From SIG437 sp045576235 (GTDB lineage Bacteria; Bacillota; Clostridia; UBA1381; UBA9506), in the NCBI GenBank assembly GCA_045576235.1, contig JAZNGA010000009.1, positions 1 to 6,364 on the forward strand: 6,364 nucleotides of DNA, in the 5' to 3' direction. The number at the start of each line of letters is the position of its first letter. Position 1 is the first letter of the stretch. Below, piece by piece: positions 1 through 6,270 of the stretch. The translations under genes and the position numbers were made by a program. The notes beneath the pieces are model-generated. The model saw nothing but the letters and a program-made list of their open reading frames with translations. It was not told the DNA's origin and searched no databases.

Positions 1-9
1 AGCCTGTTT

Positions 10-39
10 ATATTACCACATACTCCACCCCTTTGTCAA
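10..39 (-). promoter_or_regulatory. Strong divergent (leftward) sigma-A promoter
   Basis: On the minus strand a perfect -35 hexamer TTGACA (plus-strand 39-34) is followed after 18 bases by TAATAT (15-10), a good -10. Long A-rich DNA lies directly upstream (about 43-85 in plus coordinates) and could act as an UP element. Transcription would start near or just beyond the left edge and run leftward, so the gene it serves is not in this window. The hexamers are seen directly; promoter activity is inferred. Confidence 0.7.
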
Positions 40-43
40 GCAC

Positions 44-85
44 TTTTTTTACTTTTTTATTATTTTTTCTTCTTTTTTCTTTTTT
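44..85. other. Phased A/T tracts, probable intrinsically curved DNA
   Basis: Five runs of T occur at 44-50, 53-58, 63-68, 73-78 and 80-85. The three central 6-base runs start exactly 10 bases apart, close to one helical turn, which is the classic arrangement for sequence-directed DNA bending. Read on the minus strand this is an A-tract block directly upstream of the leftward TTGACA box, where it could raise promoter strength through the RNA polymerase alpha subunits or through curvature. No open frame or hairpin explains the block. Bases 86-147 show nothing further I can support. Confidence 0.55.
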
Positions 86-147
86 CAGGCTTTCAGCATC
101 AATTTTAAACTCATAATTAACATTTTATGAAGATTTTTTCCTATCCA

Positions 148-176
148 TTGAAAAATGATTTTTTTAAAAGTATAAT
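148..176 (+). promoter_or_regulatory. Sigma-A promoter of the exporter operon
   Basis: A -35 box TTGAAA (148-153, five of six matches to consensus) and a perfect -10 box TATAAT (171-176) are separated by exactly 17 bases. Transcription would start near 183, giving a leader of roughly 40 bases before the start codon of the membrane fusion protein gene. A second perfect TATAAT lies 16 bases downstream (187-192) with a weaker -35 candidate TTAAAA (164-169), also at 17-base spacing, so two overlapping start sites are possible. No operator palindrome is visible. Confidence 0.75.
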
Positions 177-201
177 TTTTTAAAAGTATAATTTTTTAAA
201 G
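160..201 (+). repeat. 16-bp tandem repeat carrying the -10 box
   Basis: The unit TTTTTTAAAAGTATAA occurs at 160-175 and 176-191, followed by a partial third copy TTTTTTAAAG at 192-201 that has lost one A and then diverges. Each complete unit plus the next T contains a perfect TATAAT, so the repeat duplicates the -10 element of the operon promoter. A change in copy number by slippage would alter the number of -10 boxes and the leader length. The repeat is seen directly; any regulatory effect is inferred. Confidence 0.8.
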
Positions 202-210
202 AAAAATTTC

Positions 211-228
211 AAGGAGGAATTTATGTGA
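211..228 (+). promoter_or_regulatory. Ribosome binding site and ATGTGA start region
   Basis: AAGGAGG (211-217) is a full Shine-Dalgarno match. Seven bases separate it from GTG (225-227), which opens the long frame of the membrane fusion protein. An ATG at 223-225 overlaps that GTG but is followed at once by TGA (226-228), so it cannot start the protein. The true start is therefore the GTG, while the ATG makes a minimal start-stop unit that could compete for initiating ribosomes. Confidence 0.75.
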
Positions 229-1913
229 CTATACTTAATAAGGAAATAAAGCTAAACTCATTCTTTAGCTCTTTTCTTAAATTGATAAAGGAGAATAAAA
301 AGAAGACAATCACTATTGCTGCTATAGTATTGCTTATTCTTTTGTTTTTTATACTTCCTAATTTATTTAAAAAATCCGCCCCACAAATTACTACAACTCT
401 TGCTAAAGTTGACCGTGGAGACATAACACAGCTCATCGAAGGTAGCGGCACAATTGAAGCAATTGACCAATATGAAATCACATCGCTTGTTTCCGGCGAT
501 ATATTGGAGGATTATTTCAATGAAGGTGATGTTTTAGAAAAAGGAACGCTTATGTATAAAATCGACACATCTGACATTGATAACACCATCAAGCGTGCAA
601 ATCTTTCTATTGAAAAATCCAAACTATCATATGATAATGCCGCCGAAAGTGTTGCAAATTTAAATGTTAAAAGCACCGCTTCGGGCACAATCACTAATAT
701 TTACATAAAATGCGGAGACCAGGTTTCAAACGGCTCAAAAATTGCTGATGTTGTTAACAATCAGACTATGAAACTGACAATTGATTTTCTGTCTGACTTC
801 GCAAACAAAATGTATATTGGGCAATCTGCACAAGTTGAGCTAATCGGCTCATTTTCCACCACAACAGGCACAGTTGCAAGCATTGCATCAGGTTCTATGC
901 CAAACAGCTATGGTGTTTCCGTGACAACGGTTGAAATAGATGTTAAAAATCCCGGAGGCATTTTAAAAGGAGACAAGGCTACTGCAATCGTTGGAGATTA
1001 TGCTTGCAATGCCCCCGGAACATTTGATTATTCAAATGAAATAACTGTTTTTTCAAAATCAAGCGGAACTGTTCAAAATGTTAACTGCACTTTAAATGAT
1101 GAAGTGAGCATTGGAACTGTTCTTGCTGAACTTGAAAACGAATCCGTACACGACAATTTAAAGCAAAGCTCTATATCTCTTCAGGAAGCTCAGCTTTCCC
1201 TTGACAATTATTATGACAATCTTGAAAACTACAATATAACTGCTCCGATTTCCGGAAAGGTTATCCAGAAAAATATTAAAGCAGGCGAAAAGCTTGACAA
1301 CTCAAATTCTATGGCACCAATGGCTATTATATCAGACCTTTCTTCTTTAGTGTTTACAATCAGCATTGACGAGCTTGATATTTCTCAAATCAACCTTGGT
1401 CAGCAGGTTATTATTACAGCAGATGCTCTTGAAGGTCAAAGATTTACGGGAGTTATTGATAACATCAGCATTGTCGGAACCTCGTCAAACGGTGTTACAT
1501 CATATCCCGTTCGTGTGCTTATTGATAACAGCGCAGAATCTGCATTAATACCCGGAATGAATGTTGATGCAACCATTGTTATTGAATCAAAAGAAAATGT
1601 TTTACGAGTTCCCGCAGCTGCTGTTAACAGGGGAAATACCGTAACGCTTGCCGACGGCACGAAGACTCAGGTTGAAATTGGTCTTTCTGACAACTCTTAT
1701 GTAGAAATCATCAGCGGACTCAGTGAAGGTGACGAGGTTGTCGTTCCTGTTATTGATGTCTCGTCTAACTTTTTTGAAAAAATGATGTCGGGTGGTATGC
1801 CCGGGGGTATGCCCGGGGGTATGTCAGGCGGTATGCCGGGTGGTATGTCAGGCGGCAGTCGCACAGGTGGCACTAATCGTTCAGGCGGCGGTATGGCGGG
1901 AGGAATACGATGA
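225..1913 (+). CDS. MacA/HlyD-type membrane fusion protein with duplicated adaptor module
   Basis: This 562-aa protein is the extracytoplasmic adaptor of the ABC transporter encoded next to it. Residues 1-27 are basic and cytoplasmic, about 28-47 form one membrane helix, and the rest lies outside. Two similar modules follow. Module 1 (about 85-256) has a lipoyl half ending at Gly101-Asp102, a short helical hairpin (117-147), the second lipoyl half with Gly164-Asp165, and a beta-barrel. Module 2 (about 273-452) repeats the order, with hairpin 308-338 and an APISG turn at 340-344. A single membrane-proximal domain (about 456-510) and a Gly/Met-rich tail (520-562) end the chain. Typical MacA or YknX proteins of about 370-400 residues have one module, so the length fits duplication. 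The short hairpins argue against TolC docking. Cysteines sit at 163, 261 and 288. The start is the GTG at 225. The stop overlaps the ATPase start in ATGA. Family confidence is high; substrate unknown. Confidence 0.9.
   Translation: MTILNKEIKLNSFFSSFLKLIKENKKKTITIAAIVLLILLFFILPNLFKKSAPQITTTLAKVDRGDITQLIEGSGTIEAIDQYEITSLVSGDILEDYFNEGDVLEKGTLMYKIDTSDIDNTIKRANLSIEKSKLSYDNAAESVANLNVKSTASGTITNIYIKCGDQVSNGSKIADVVNNQTMKLTIDFLSDFANKMYIGQSAQVELIGSFSTTTGTVASIASGSMPNSYGVSVTTVEIDVKNPGGILKGDKATAIVGDYACNAPGTFDYSNEITVFSKSSGTVQNVNCTLNDEVSIGTVLAELENESVHDNLKQSSISLQEAQLSLDNYYDNLENYNITAPISGKVIQKNIKAGEKLDNSNSMAPMAIISDLSSLVFTISIDELDISQINLGQQVIITADALEGQRFTGVIDNISIVGTSSNGVTSYPVRVLIDNSAESALIPGMNVDATIVIESKENVLRVPAAAVNRGNTVTLADGTKTQVEIGLSDNSYVEIISGLSEGDEVVVPVIDVSSNFFEKMMSGGMPGGMPGGMSGGMPGGMSGGSRTGGTNRSGGGMAGGIR
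1788..1856 (+). repeat. 12-bp in-frame repeat encoding (P/S)GGM tail
   Basis: Near the end of the membrane fusion protein gene a 12-base unit of the form (Ser/Pro)-Gly-Gly-Met is repeated about 5.75 times (residues 522-544). The units at 1800-1811 and 1812-1823 are identical (CCCGGGGGTATG); the others differ mainly at third codon positions and in the Pro/Ser codon. The tail continues with a Gly-rich, slightly basic stretch to the C terminus. The DNA is much more GC-rich than its surroundings because of the glycine codons. A 12-bp unit keeps frame, so copy number can vary without breaking the gene. Confidence 0.85.
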
Positions 1914-2602
1914 CTCCCATAATTGAATTCAGAGATATTTATAAAATATATTCAGCAGGCGAAGAAGAGGTCAGAGCCGCAAATGGTGTTTCGTTCACTG
2001 TATGTCAAGGCGAATTTGTTGCATTAGTCGGTGCATCAGGCTCGGGCAAATCAACATGCATGAATATTATCGGCTGTTTAGACACCCCAACATCAGGGAC
2101 ATATCTTTTAGATGGCATTGATGTCAGCACCATGAATGAAAAACAGCTTGCCTCTGTGCGCAACAAAAAGATTGGATTTATTTTTCAGCAATATAATCTT
2201 ATTCCTAAACTTACAATACTTGAAAATGTTGAGCTCCCCTTATTATATAAAGGAGTGAAAGAAGCCCATCGCAAGGAACTTGCCAAAGCTGCATTAGAGC
2301 GCGTCGGCCTTATTAGTCAGCTTGCAAAATTTCCCTCACAGCTTTCAGGCGGTCAACAACAGCGTGTCTCAATTGCAAGAGCTTTAGCAGGAAACCCATC
2401 CATTATTCTTGCAGACGAGCCAACAGGAGCATTAGACTCCAAGACAGGCAGAGATGTTCTTGATTTTTTAAAAACACTTCATTCCGACGGAACAACAATC
2501 GTGTTAATTACGCATGACAATTCAATCGCCGACCAGATTCCACGAGTTATCAGAATCCACGACGGTGAAATTGTTTCAGACATTGTGAAGGAGGGATTTT
2601 AA
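1910..2602 (+). CDS. ABC transporter ATPase, MacB/LolD/YknY type
   Basis: This 230-aa cytoplasmic protein is the nucleotide-binding subunit that powers the neighbouring permease, two copies being expected per transporter. All catalytic motifs are intact: Walker A GASGSGKST (41-49), Q-loop glutamine 93 in IFQQYNLIP, signature LSGGQQQR (145-152), Walker B ending in LADEPTG (167-173) with catalytic Glu170, D-loop around ALDSKTG (174-180) and switch His202. Length and the NLIPKLTILENVELP segment (96-110) fit the subfamily that pairs with MacB- or LolCE-like permeases rather than nutrient importers. Its ATG overlaps the upstream stop by four bases (ATGA), and its ribosome site GGGAGG (1898-1903) lies inside the last glycine codons of the adaptor gene, so translation is probably coupled. 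The substrate is not determined by this subunit. Confidence 0.96.
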   Translation: MTPIIEFRDIYKIYSAGEEEVRAANGVSFTVCQGEFVALVGASGSGKSTCMNIIGCLDTPTSGTYLLDGIDVSTMNEKQLASVRNKKIGFIFQQYNLIPKLTILENVELPLLYKGVKEAHRKELAKAALERVGLISQLAKFPSQLSGGQQQRVSIARALAGNPSIILADEPTGALDSKTGRDVLDFLKTLHSDGTTIVLITHDNSIADQIPRVIRIHDGEIVSDIVKEGF

Positions 2603-3780
2603 TGGGTTTAAAACAAGCCTTCATATTAGCATTAAAAAGTCTCTCTTCAAGCAAGATGCGTTCTTTTCTGACAATGCTCGGTATCATAATTGGCGTTGCT
2701 TCAGTTATCACATTAGTCAGCATTGTATCAGGCTTCAGCGACCAGATGATCTCCTCGTTTGAAAGCATGGGAACGAATAAAATTACAGTTAATGTCATGG
2801 GGCGAGGCAGCTCAAGAAAGGTTGAGCCAAATGAAATGCATCAGCTTGCAGCAGAAAATCCTGAGCTGATTGAACATGTCACTCCGACTGTTAATCTGCA
2901 GAATGCAACCGTCAAAAACGGAAGCGAAAATATCTCTACTTCGGTTGTAGGTGCAAACGAATTTTATGATGAAATAAACTCCAAGAAAATGGGCGGAGGA
3001 CAGTTTTTGACATATCTTGATGTTGAGCAGCGTCTAAAAAAATGCGTTATCGGAACATATGTCAGTCAGGAGCTTTTCGGCACAAACAATTCTGTCGGGC
3101 AGACCATCAAAATTAACGGAACAAAATTTACTGTCGCAGGTGTTTTTGAAGAAACAGCAGACAGTACAGACGGAAGCACAGATGAAGTTATCGTAATACC
3201 ATATACAGTAGCGCAAAAAATGTCATATATGGGCACGATTTCAAGCTACACCTTCACGGGAGCCGATAAGGATAAAATAGATATGGCAAAAAGCACCATC
3301 GAGAATTTTCTTTACTCAAAGTTTGAAGACACAAATGCATATCTTGTTATCAGCATGGCTGAAGCAGTTGACACAATCAACGAGCTCATGGGCACGATTT
3401 CATCAATTCTTGTCGGAATTGCCGCTATTTCGCTTTTGGTTGGCGGAATCGGAATTATGAACATTATGCTTGTTTCCGTGACTGAAAGAACGCGTGAAAT
3501 CGGCATAAGAAAAGCCTTAGGCGCTGCCCCTTGGGACATTTTAAGTCAGTTTGTCGTTGAAGCAATCACCACAAGTGCCGTTGGTGGAGTTATCGGAATC
3601 ATACTGGGCATTGCCTGCGCGAAAATTTTAGCAGGTGCTCTTGGACTCCCATCAACCATCTCTGTTTTTGCAGTTATAGTTGCATTCAGCGTTTCTGCAG
3701 GCATCGGTGTTGCATTCGGATATTTACCTGCTAAAAAAGCAGCTAAAATGAACCCCATTGATGCACTTCGTCACGATTAA
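2602..3780 (+). CDS. MacB/FtsX-family ABC transporter permease
   Basis: This 392-aa protein is the membrane subunit of the exporter. One helix lies near the N terminus (about 21-45, in RSFLTMLGIIIGVASV). It is followed by a large extracytoplasmic MacB_PCD-type domain (about 46-260) and an FtsX domain with three helices (about 265-291, 319-343, 352-374). The motif SVTERTREIGIRKALGA (292-308) and the C-terminal PAKKAAKMNPIDALR (376-390) are the conserved cytoplasmic signatures of this superfamily. The topology fits the type VII mechanotransmission fold, which moves substrates or signals outside the membrane rather than through a central channel. The length is close to the ~400 residues of Gram-positive YknZ-like and fused-out MacB permeases. 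A one-base overlap with the ATPase stop (TAATG) and a perfect AAGGAGG (2588-2594) seven bases upstream fix the start. Targets in the family include macrolides, antimicrobial peptides, toxins and lipoproteins; none can be assigned here. Confidence 0.95.
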   Translation: MGLKQAFILALKSLSSSKMRSFLTMLGIIIGVASVITLVSIVSGFSDQMISSFESMGTNKITVNVMGRGSSRKVEPNEMHQLAAENPELIEHVTPTVNLQNATVKNGSENISTSVVGANEFYDEINSKKMGGGQFLTYLDVEQRLKKCVIGTYVSQELFGTNNSVGQTIKINGTKFTVAGVFEETADSTDGSTDEVIVIPYTVAQKMSYMGTISSYTFTGADKDKIDMAKSTIENFLYSKFEDTNAYLVISMAEAVDTINELMGTISSILVGIAAISLLVGGIGIMNIMLVSVTERTREIGIRKALGAAPWDILSQFVVEAITTSAVGGVIGIILGIACAKILAGALGLPSTISVFAVIVAFSVSAGIGVAFGYLPAKKAAKMNPIDALRHD

Positions 3781-3797
3781 AAGAAAGGAAGATAAAA

Positions 3798-6041
3798 ATG
3801 ATGAAAAAAATTATTGCTCTTCTCCTGATTTTCATATTCTTAATACCAACTATTGTTTTTGGAGCAACAGAAAACGATTATATTGGAATGCTTCAGACAT
3901 TAGGTGCGATTGACTGGAATACTGAATTTGCAATGGATTCTCTCCTCACGAGAGCACAGTTTGCAAAAATGGCAGTGATGATTTCAGGCCACAGAGATTC
4001 AGTCGCAACCAACATTTCAGTTTCCCCATTTGTCGATGTGACTCATAAATATTGGGGTGCTCCTTATATTCACGCTGCCGTTACAAATGGCTTGATAAAT
4101 GGTTATATTGACGGAACCTTCAAGCCTGAAAACCCTATAAATTATGAAGAAGCTCTCACTATTGCCCTCAAAATTTTAGGATATACAAACGAGGACTTTG
4201 GTTCGTCATGGCCAAGCGGTCAGCTCGGAACTGCAAATAAAATCGGCCTGACGGATAATTTAGTTGCAAAAACCGGCGAAAACATCAAGCGTGCCGATGC
4301 TATAAACATTCTTTATAACACGCTCACCACTCCTGCAAAAGGAGAAAACAATAGCTTTATAAATAAGCTTGGCTACTCCATTTCAGATGATGTGACAATA
4401 ATTGCAACAAGCAAAGAGGATTCTTCAATTTCTCCAAACAAAGTCTCCACCTCGGCGGGAACTTTTAATATAAGTTCATCTTTTAATCATAGCATTGTCG
4501 GAATGAAAGGAACTGTTGTGACAGAGCAAAATGACTTTGTTCTATTCTTCCCCGACGGAGAAAACAGAACTCACTCAAGCTATGCCGTTTATGCTCCGCT
4601 TGCAAACGATGTTTTGGTTTATAAAAACGGCGAAATTAAAAATCTTGGTCTCACAGCAGACACAACAGTTTATATGCGCGGTCAGCAGACAATGCTCAAA
4701 AGCGTGATATCATCTCTTGACATAGGTTATATTATTTCTGTAAGCTATAATGAAAACGGTTCTGTTGATTATGCGACAATTGAATCAAAAGGACTTAACG
4801 GCCCCGAAATCGCCACTCCATCAGTTATAAACAGCTACAAAAATCTTAAAACAGTTATTCGTGATGGCAAAAAAACGACTATTGATTCACTCAAAGAAAA
4901 TGATGTTTTATATTATTCCGATGCGTTAGAAACAATCTGGGCATATTCAAAAAAGATTACGGGAATTTATGAATCTGCAACACCAAATAAAGACACGCCC
5001 ACGAGCGTCACCGTATCAGGTGTTACATATGCTTTAGAAGGTGCAGATGCTTATAAAACACTTTCATCAGCAGGAAACTTCCAATATGGTGACACAATCA
5101 CATTGCTTTTAGGAAGAAACGGCGATGTTGCAGGTGCTGTCGCCCCATCTGCGAGCAAATCAGACACTTTTGTTGCAGGATATGTGATTGATGCGGGGCA
5201 GAAACAATTTTCCAATTCGGGCGGAGATGAATATACATCTCTTTATGCAACGGTTGTTCAGCCCAACGGAAAGGCATATGAATATGCCACCTCTTCAGAT
5301 TATAAGTCACTTATAAATTCAGTTGTTACAGTTTCATTTTTAAATGGAAAAGCTGTTTTGAAAAGGGCATCTTCAAACAACATCTCTGGAAAAGTCAACT
5401 ATCAGAATATGACTCTCGGAGACAACCAATTAGCTGATAACATTGAGATTCTTGACGTTTCAACTGTCACGGAAAATGATGTGGCGCTTTATAAATCTGT
5501 GTTTGTGCAGAGGCTTGACGCTATTGACATAGGCTCTCCGAGTGTTTTATATCACAACAAAAATTCTGCAGGAGAGATTGACAAGCTAATTTTAAAAAAT
5601 ATCACAGGAGATATGTTCACTTATGGCATTGTGACGCAAGCTGATGTTTCTGCAAACGGCAATATGGCTTCATATTCATATGTTGCAAACGGAACTTCAT
5701 CATCTCTTTCATCATCTTCCGTTTATTCAATATCGACAGGTCAGCCCGCAAAGTTTGTTATAAACGGTGGCAGAATAGATTCAATCACTCCACTGACATA
5801 TATTGACAGAATTGCGTCAGATGTTACATATACATCAGTAACAGCCGGCGGAAAGACTTATCCTTTAAGTGATAAAGTCGTGGTTTACGAAAAAGCGTTT
5901 GCAACAACATACACATATCTCGACACTCCGCTTTCAACTCTGATTGAAAATCAGGATAAATATACAATCAAGGCCTATGTTGACAGAGCTGTTTCAGCAG
6001 GAGGCAGAGTGAGAGTTTTAGTAATTGAAAAAATCAATTAA
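3798..6041 (+). CDS. Secreted SLH-domain cell-surface protein
   Basis: This 747-aa protein is exported and probably held on the cell wall. Residues 1-22 are a Sec signal peptide (MMKK, then a long hydrophobic core), with likely cleavage near VFG|A (22/23). Three SLH units follow. Unit 1 (about 26-63) lacks the usual FxDV start but keeps LTRAQFAKM. Unit 2 (78-128) is complete, with FVDVTHKYWGAPYI and GLINGYIDGTFKP. Unit 3 (about 138-176) is degenerate. SLH triplets normally bind pyruvylated secondary wall polymer. From about 190 to the end the protein is Ser/Thr/Asn-rich and apparently all beta, with no catalytic motif, no other membrane helix and no sorting signal that I recognise. Similar strand pairs separated by NG turns recur near 286-329, 413-447, 547-600 and 693-744. 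It begins 17 bases after the permease with AAAGGAAG (3784-3791) upstream, so it belongs to the exporter operon. The ATG at 3801 is an alternative start with poorer spacing. The function beyond anchoring is unknown. Confidence 0.9.
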   Translation: MMKKIIALLLIFIFLIPTIVFGATENDYIGMLQTLGAIDWNTEFAMDSLLTRAQFAKMAVMISGHRDSVATNISVSPFVDVTHKYWGAPYIHAAVTNGLINGYIDGTFKPENPINYEEALTIALKILGYTNEDFGSSWPSGQLGTANKIGLTDNLVAKTGENIKRADAINILYNTLTTPAKGENNSFINKLGYSISDDVTIIATSKEDSSISPNKVSTSAGTFNISSSFNHSIVGMKGTVVTEQNDFVLFFPDGENRTHSSYAVYAPLANDVLVYKNGEIKNLGLTADTTVYMRGQQTMLKSVISSLDIGYIISVSYNENGSVDYATIESKGLNGPEIATPSVINSYKNLKTVIRDGKKTTIDSLKENDVLYYSDALETIWAYSKKITGIYESATPNKDTPTSVTVSGVTYALEGADAYKTLSSAGNFQYGDTITLLLGRNGDVAGAVAPSASKSDTFVAGYVIDAGQKQFSNSGGDEYTSLYATVVQPNGKAYEYATSSDYKSLINSVVTVSFLNGKAVLKRASSNNISGKVNYQNMTLGDNQLADNIEILDVSTVTENDVALYKSVFVQRLDAIDIGSPSVLYHNKNSAGEIDKLILKNITGDMFTYGIVTQADVSANGNMASYSYVANGTSSSLSSSSVYSISTGQPAKFVINGGRIDSITPLTYIDRIASDVTYTSVTAGGKTYPLSDKVVVYEKAFATTYTYLDTPLSTLIENQDKYTIKAYVDRAVSAGGRVRVLVIEKIN

Positions 6042-6048
6042 ACCACTG

Positions 6049-6085
6049 CGACAGCAAAATGGAATGATTTTGCTGTCGTTTTTTT
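6049..6085 (+). terminator. Rho-independent terminator of the operon
   Basis: A perfect 12-bp stem, CGACAGCAAAAT (6049-6060) pairing with ATTTTGCTGTCG (6067-6078), encloses a 6-base loop GGAATG and is followed by seven Ts (6079-6085). It starts 7 bases after the SLH gene stop codon. It is the only such structure I found at a gene end between 225 and 6085, which supports a single four-gene transcription unit. There is no matching T tract for leftward transcription, so it should act in one direction only. Confidence 0.93.
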
Positions 6086-6122
6086 AAGGTTTAAAATTAT
6101 TTTATTTTTTCTCAATTTTATA

Positions 6123-6151
6123 TTGACAAACACAAAACTTTCGTATATAAT
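6123..6151 (+). promoter_or_regulatory. Consensus sigma-A promoter of the tRNA-Trp gene
   Basis: TTGACA (6123-6128) and TATAAT (6146-6151) are both perfect hexamers separated by exactly 17 bases. AT-rich DNA precedes them (about 6086-6122) and could serve as an UP element. Transcription would begin near 6158, leaving a leader of about 35 bases to be removed from the 5' end of the tRNA. A full-consensus promoter is typical of stable RNA genes. Confidence 0.88.
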
Positions 6152-6193
6152 ATCAATGTTGTGTAGATGTGAAACAGATTAATATTATTTTAT

Positions 6194-6267
6194 AGGGGTA
6201 TGATGTAATGGTAACATGCCGGTCTCCAAAACCGTTCTTGAGGGTTCGAGTCCTTCTACCCCTGCCA
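6194..6267 (+). tRNA. tRNA-Trp (anticodon CCA)
   Basis: The 74 bases fold as a cloverleaf. The acceptor stem AGGGGTA (6194-6200) pairs with TACCCCT (6257-6263), followed by discriminator G and an encoded CCA (6265-6267). The D stem ATGT/ACAT (6203-6206 with 6214-6217) encloses AATGGTA. The anticodon loop CTCCAAA (6224-6230) has CCA at 6226-6228, which reads UGG. The T stem GAGGG/CCTTC (6240-6244 with 6252-6256) includes one G-T wobble pair and carries loop TTCGAGT. The top anticodon-stem pair is a C-T mismatch (6219 with 6235), leaving four good pairs. The discriminator G and the anticodon fit bacterial tRNA-Trp. It stands alone between its own promoter and terminator. Confidence 0.97.
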
Positions 6268-6270
6268 ACG

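Noticed and set aside
160..201. Short repeats upstream of the operon as a CRISPR array.
   Set aside because: The 16-bp units are directly abutting with no spacers and are A/T homopolymer-rich; no cas gene is present.
223..228. ATG at 223 as the start codon of the membrane fusion protein.
   Set aside because: It is followed immediately by TGA; the long frame opens at the overlapping GTG at 225.
221..481. A minus-strand open frame of 86 codons opposite the start of the membrane fusion protein.
   Set aside because: It lies antisense to a well-supported gene, shows no family resemblance, and its product reads as a shadow of the hydrophobic segment on the other strand.
1366..1548. A second plus-strand frame of 60 codons inside the membrane fusion protein gene.
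   Set aside because: It is fully contained in the adaptor's second module in another frame, with no recognisable product.
225..1913. Lipoprotein signal for the membrane fusion protein.
   Set aside because: No lipobox cysteine follows the hydrophobic segment at 28-47; the first cysteine is at residue 163. It is a membrane-helix anchor.
2550..3758. Several minus-strand frames of 60-82 codons opposite the ATPase 3' end and the permease.
   Set aside because: All are antisense to conserved motifs of the ABC genes, lack good ribosome sites that I could see, and have low-complexity or unlikely composition.
225..3780. Naming the operon as a macrolide exporter (macAB) or a bacteriocin exporter.
   Set aside because: The family covers many substrates, there is no resistance or peptide gene beside it, and TolC is absent. 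Substrate assignment would be a guess.
3798..6041. SLH protein as an OmpM-like outer-membrane porin of a diderm Firmicute.
   Set aside because: The C terminus (LVIEKIN) lacks a terminal aromatic beta-barrel signal and nothing else here suggests an outer membrane; a wall-anchored monoderm protein is simpler.
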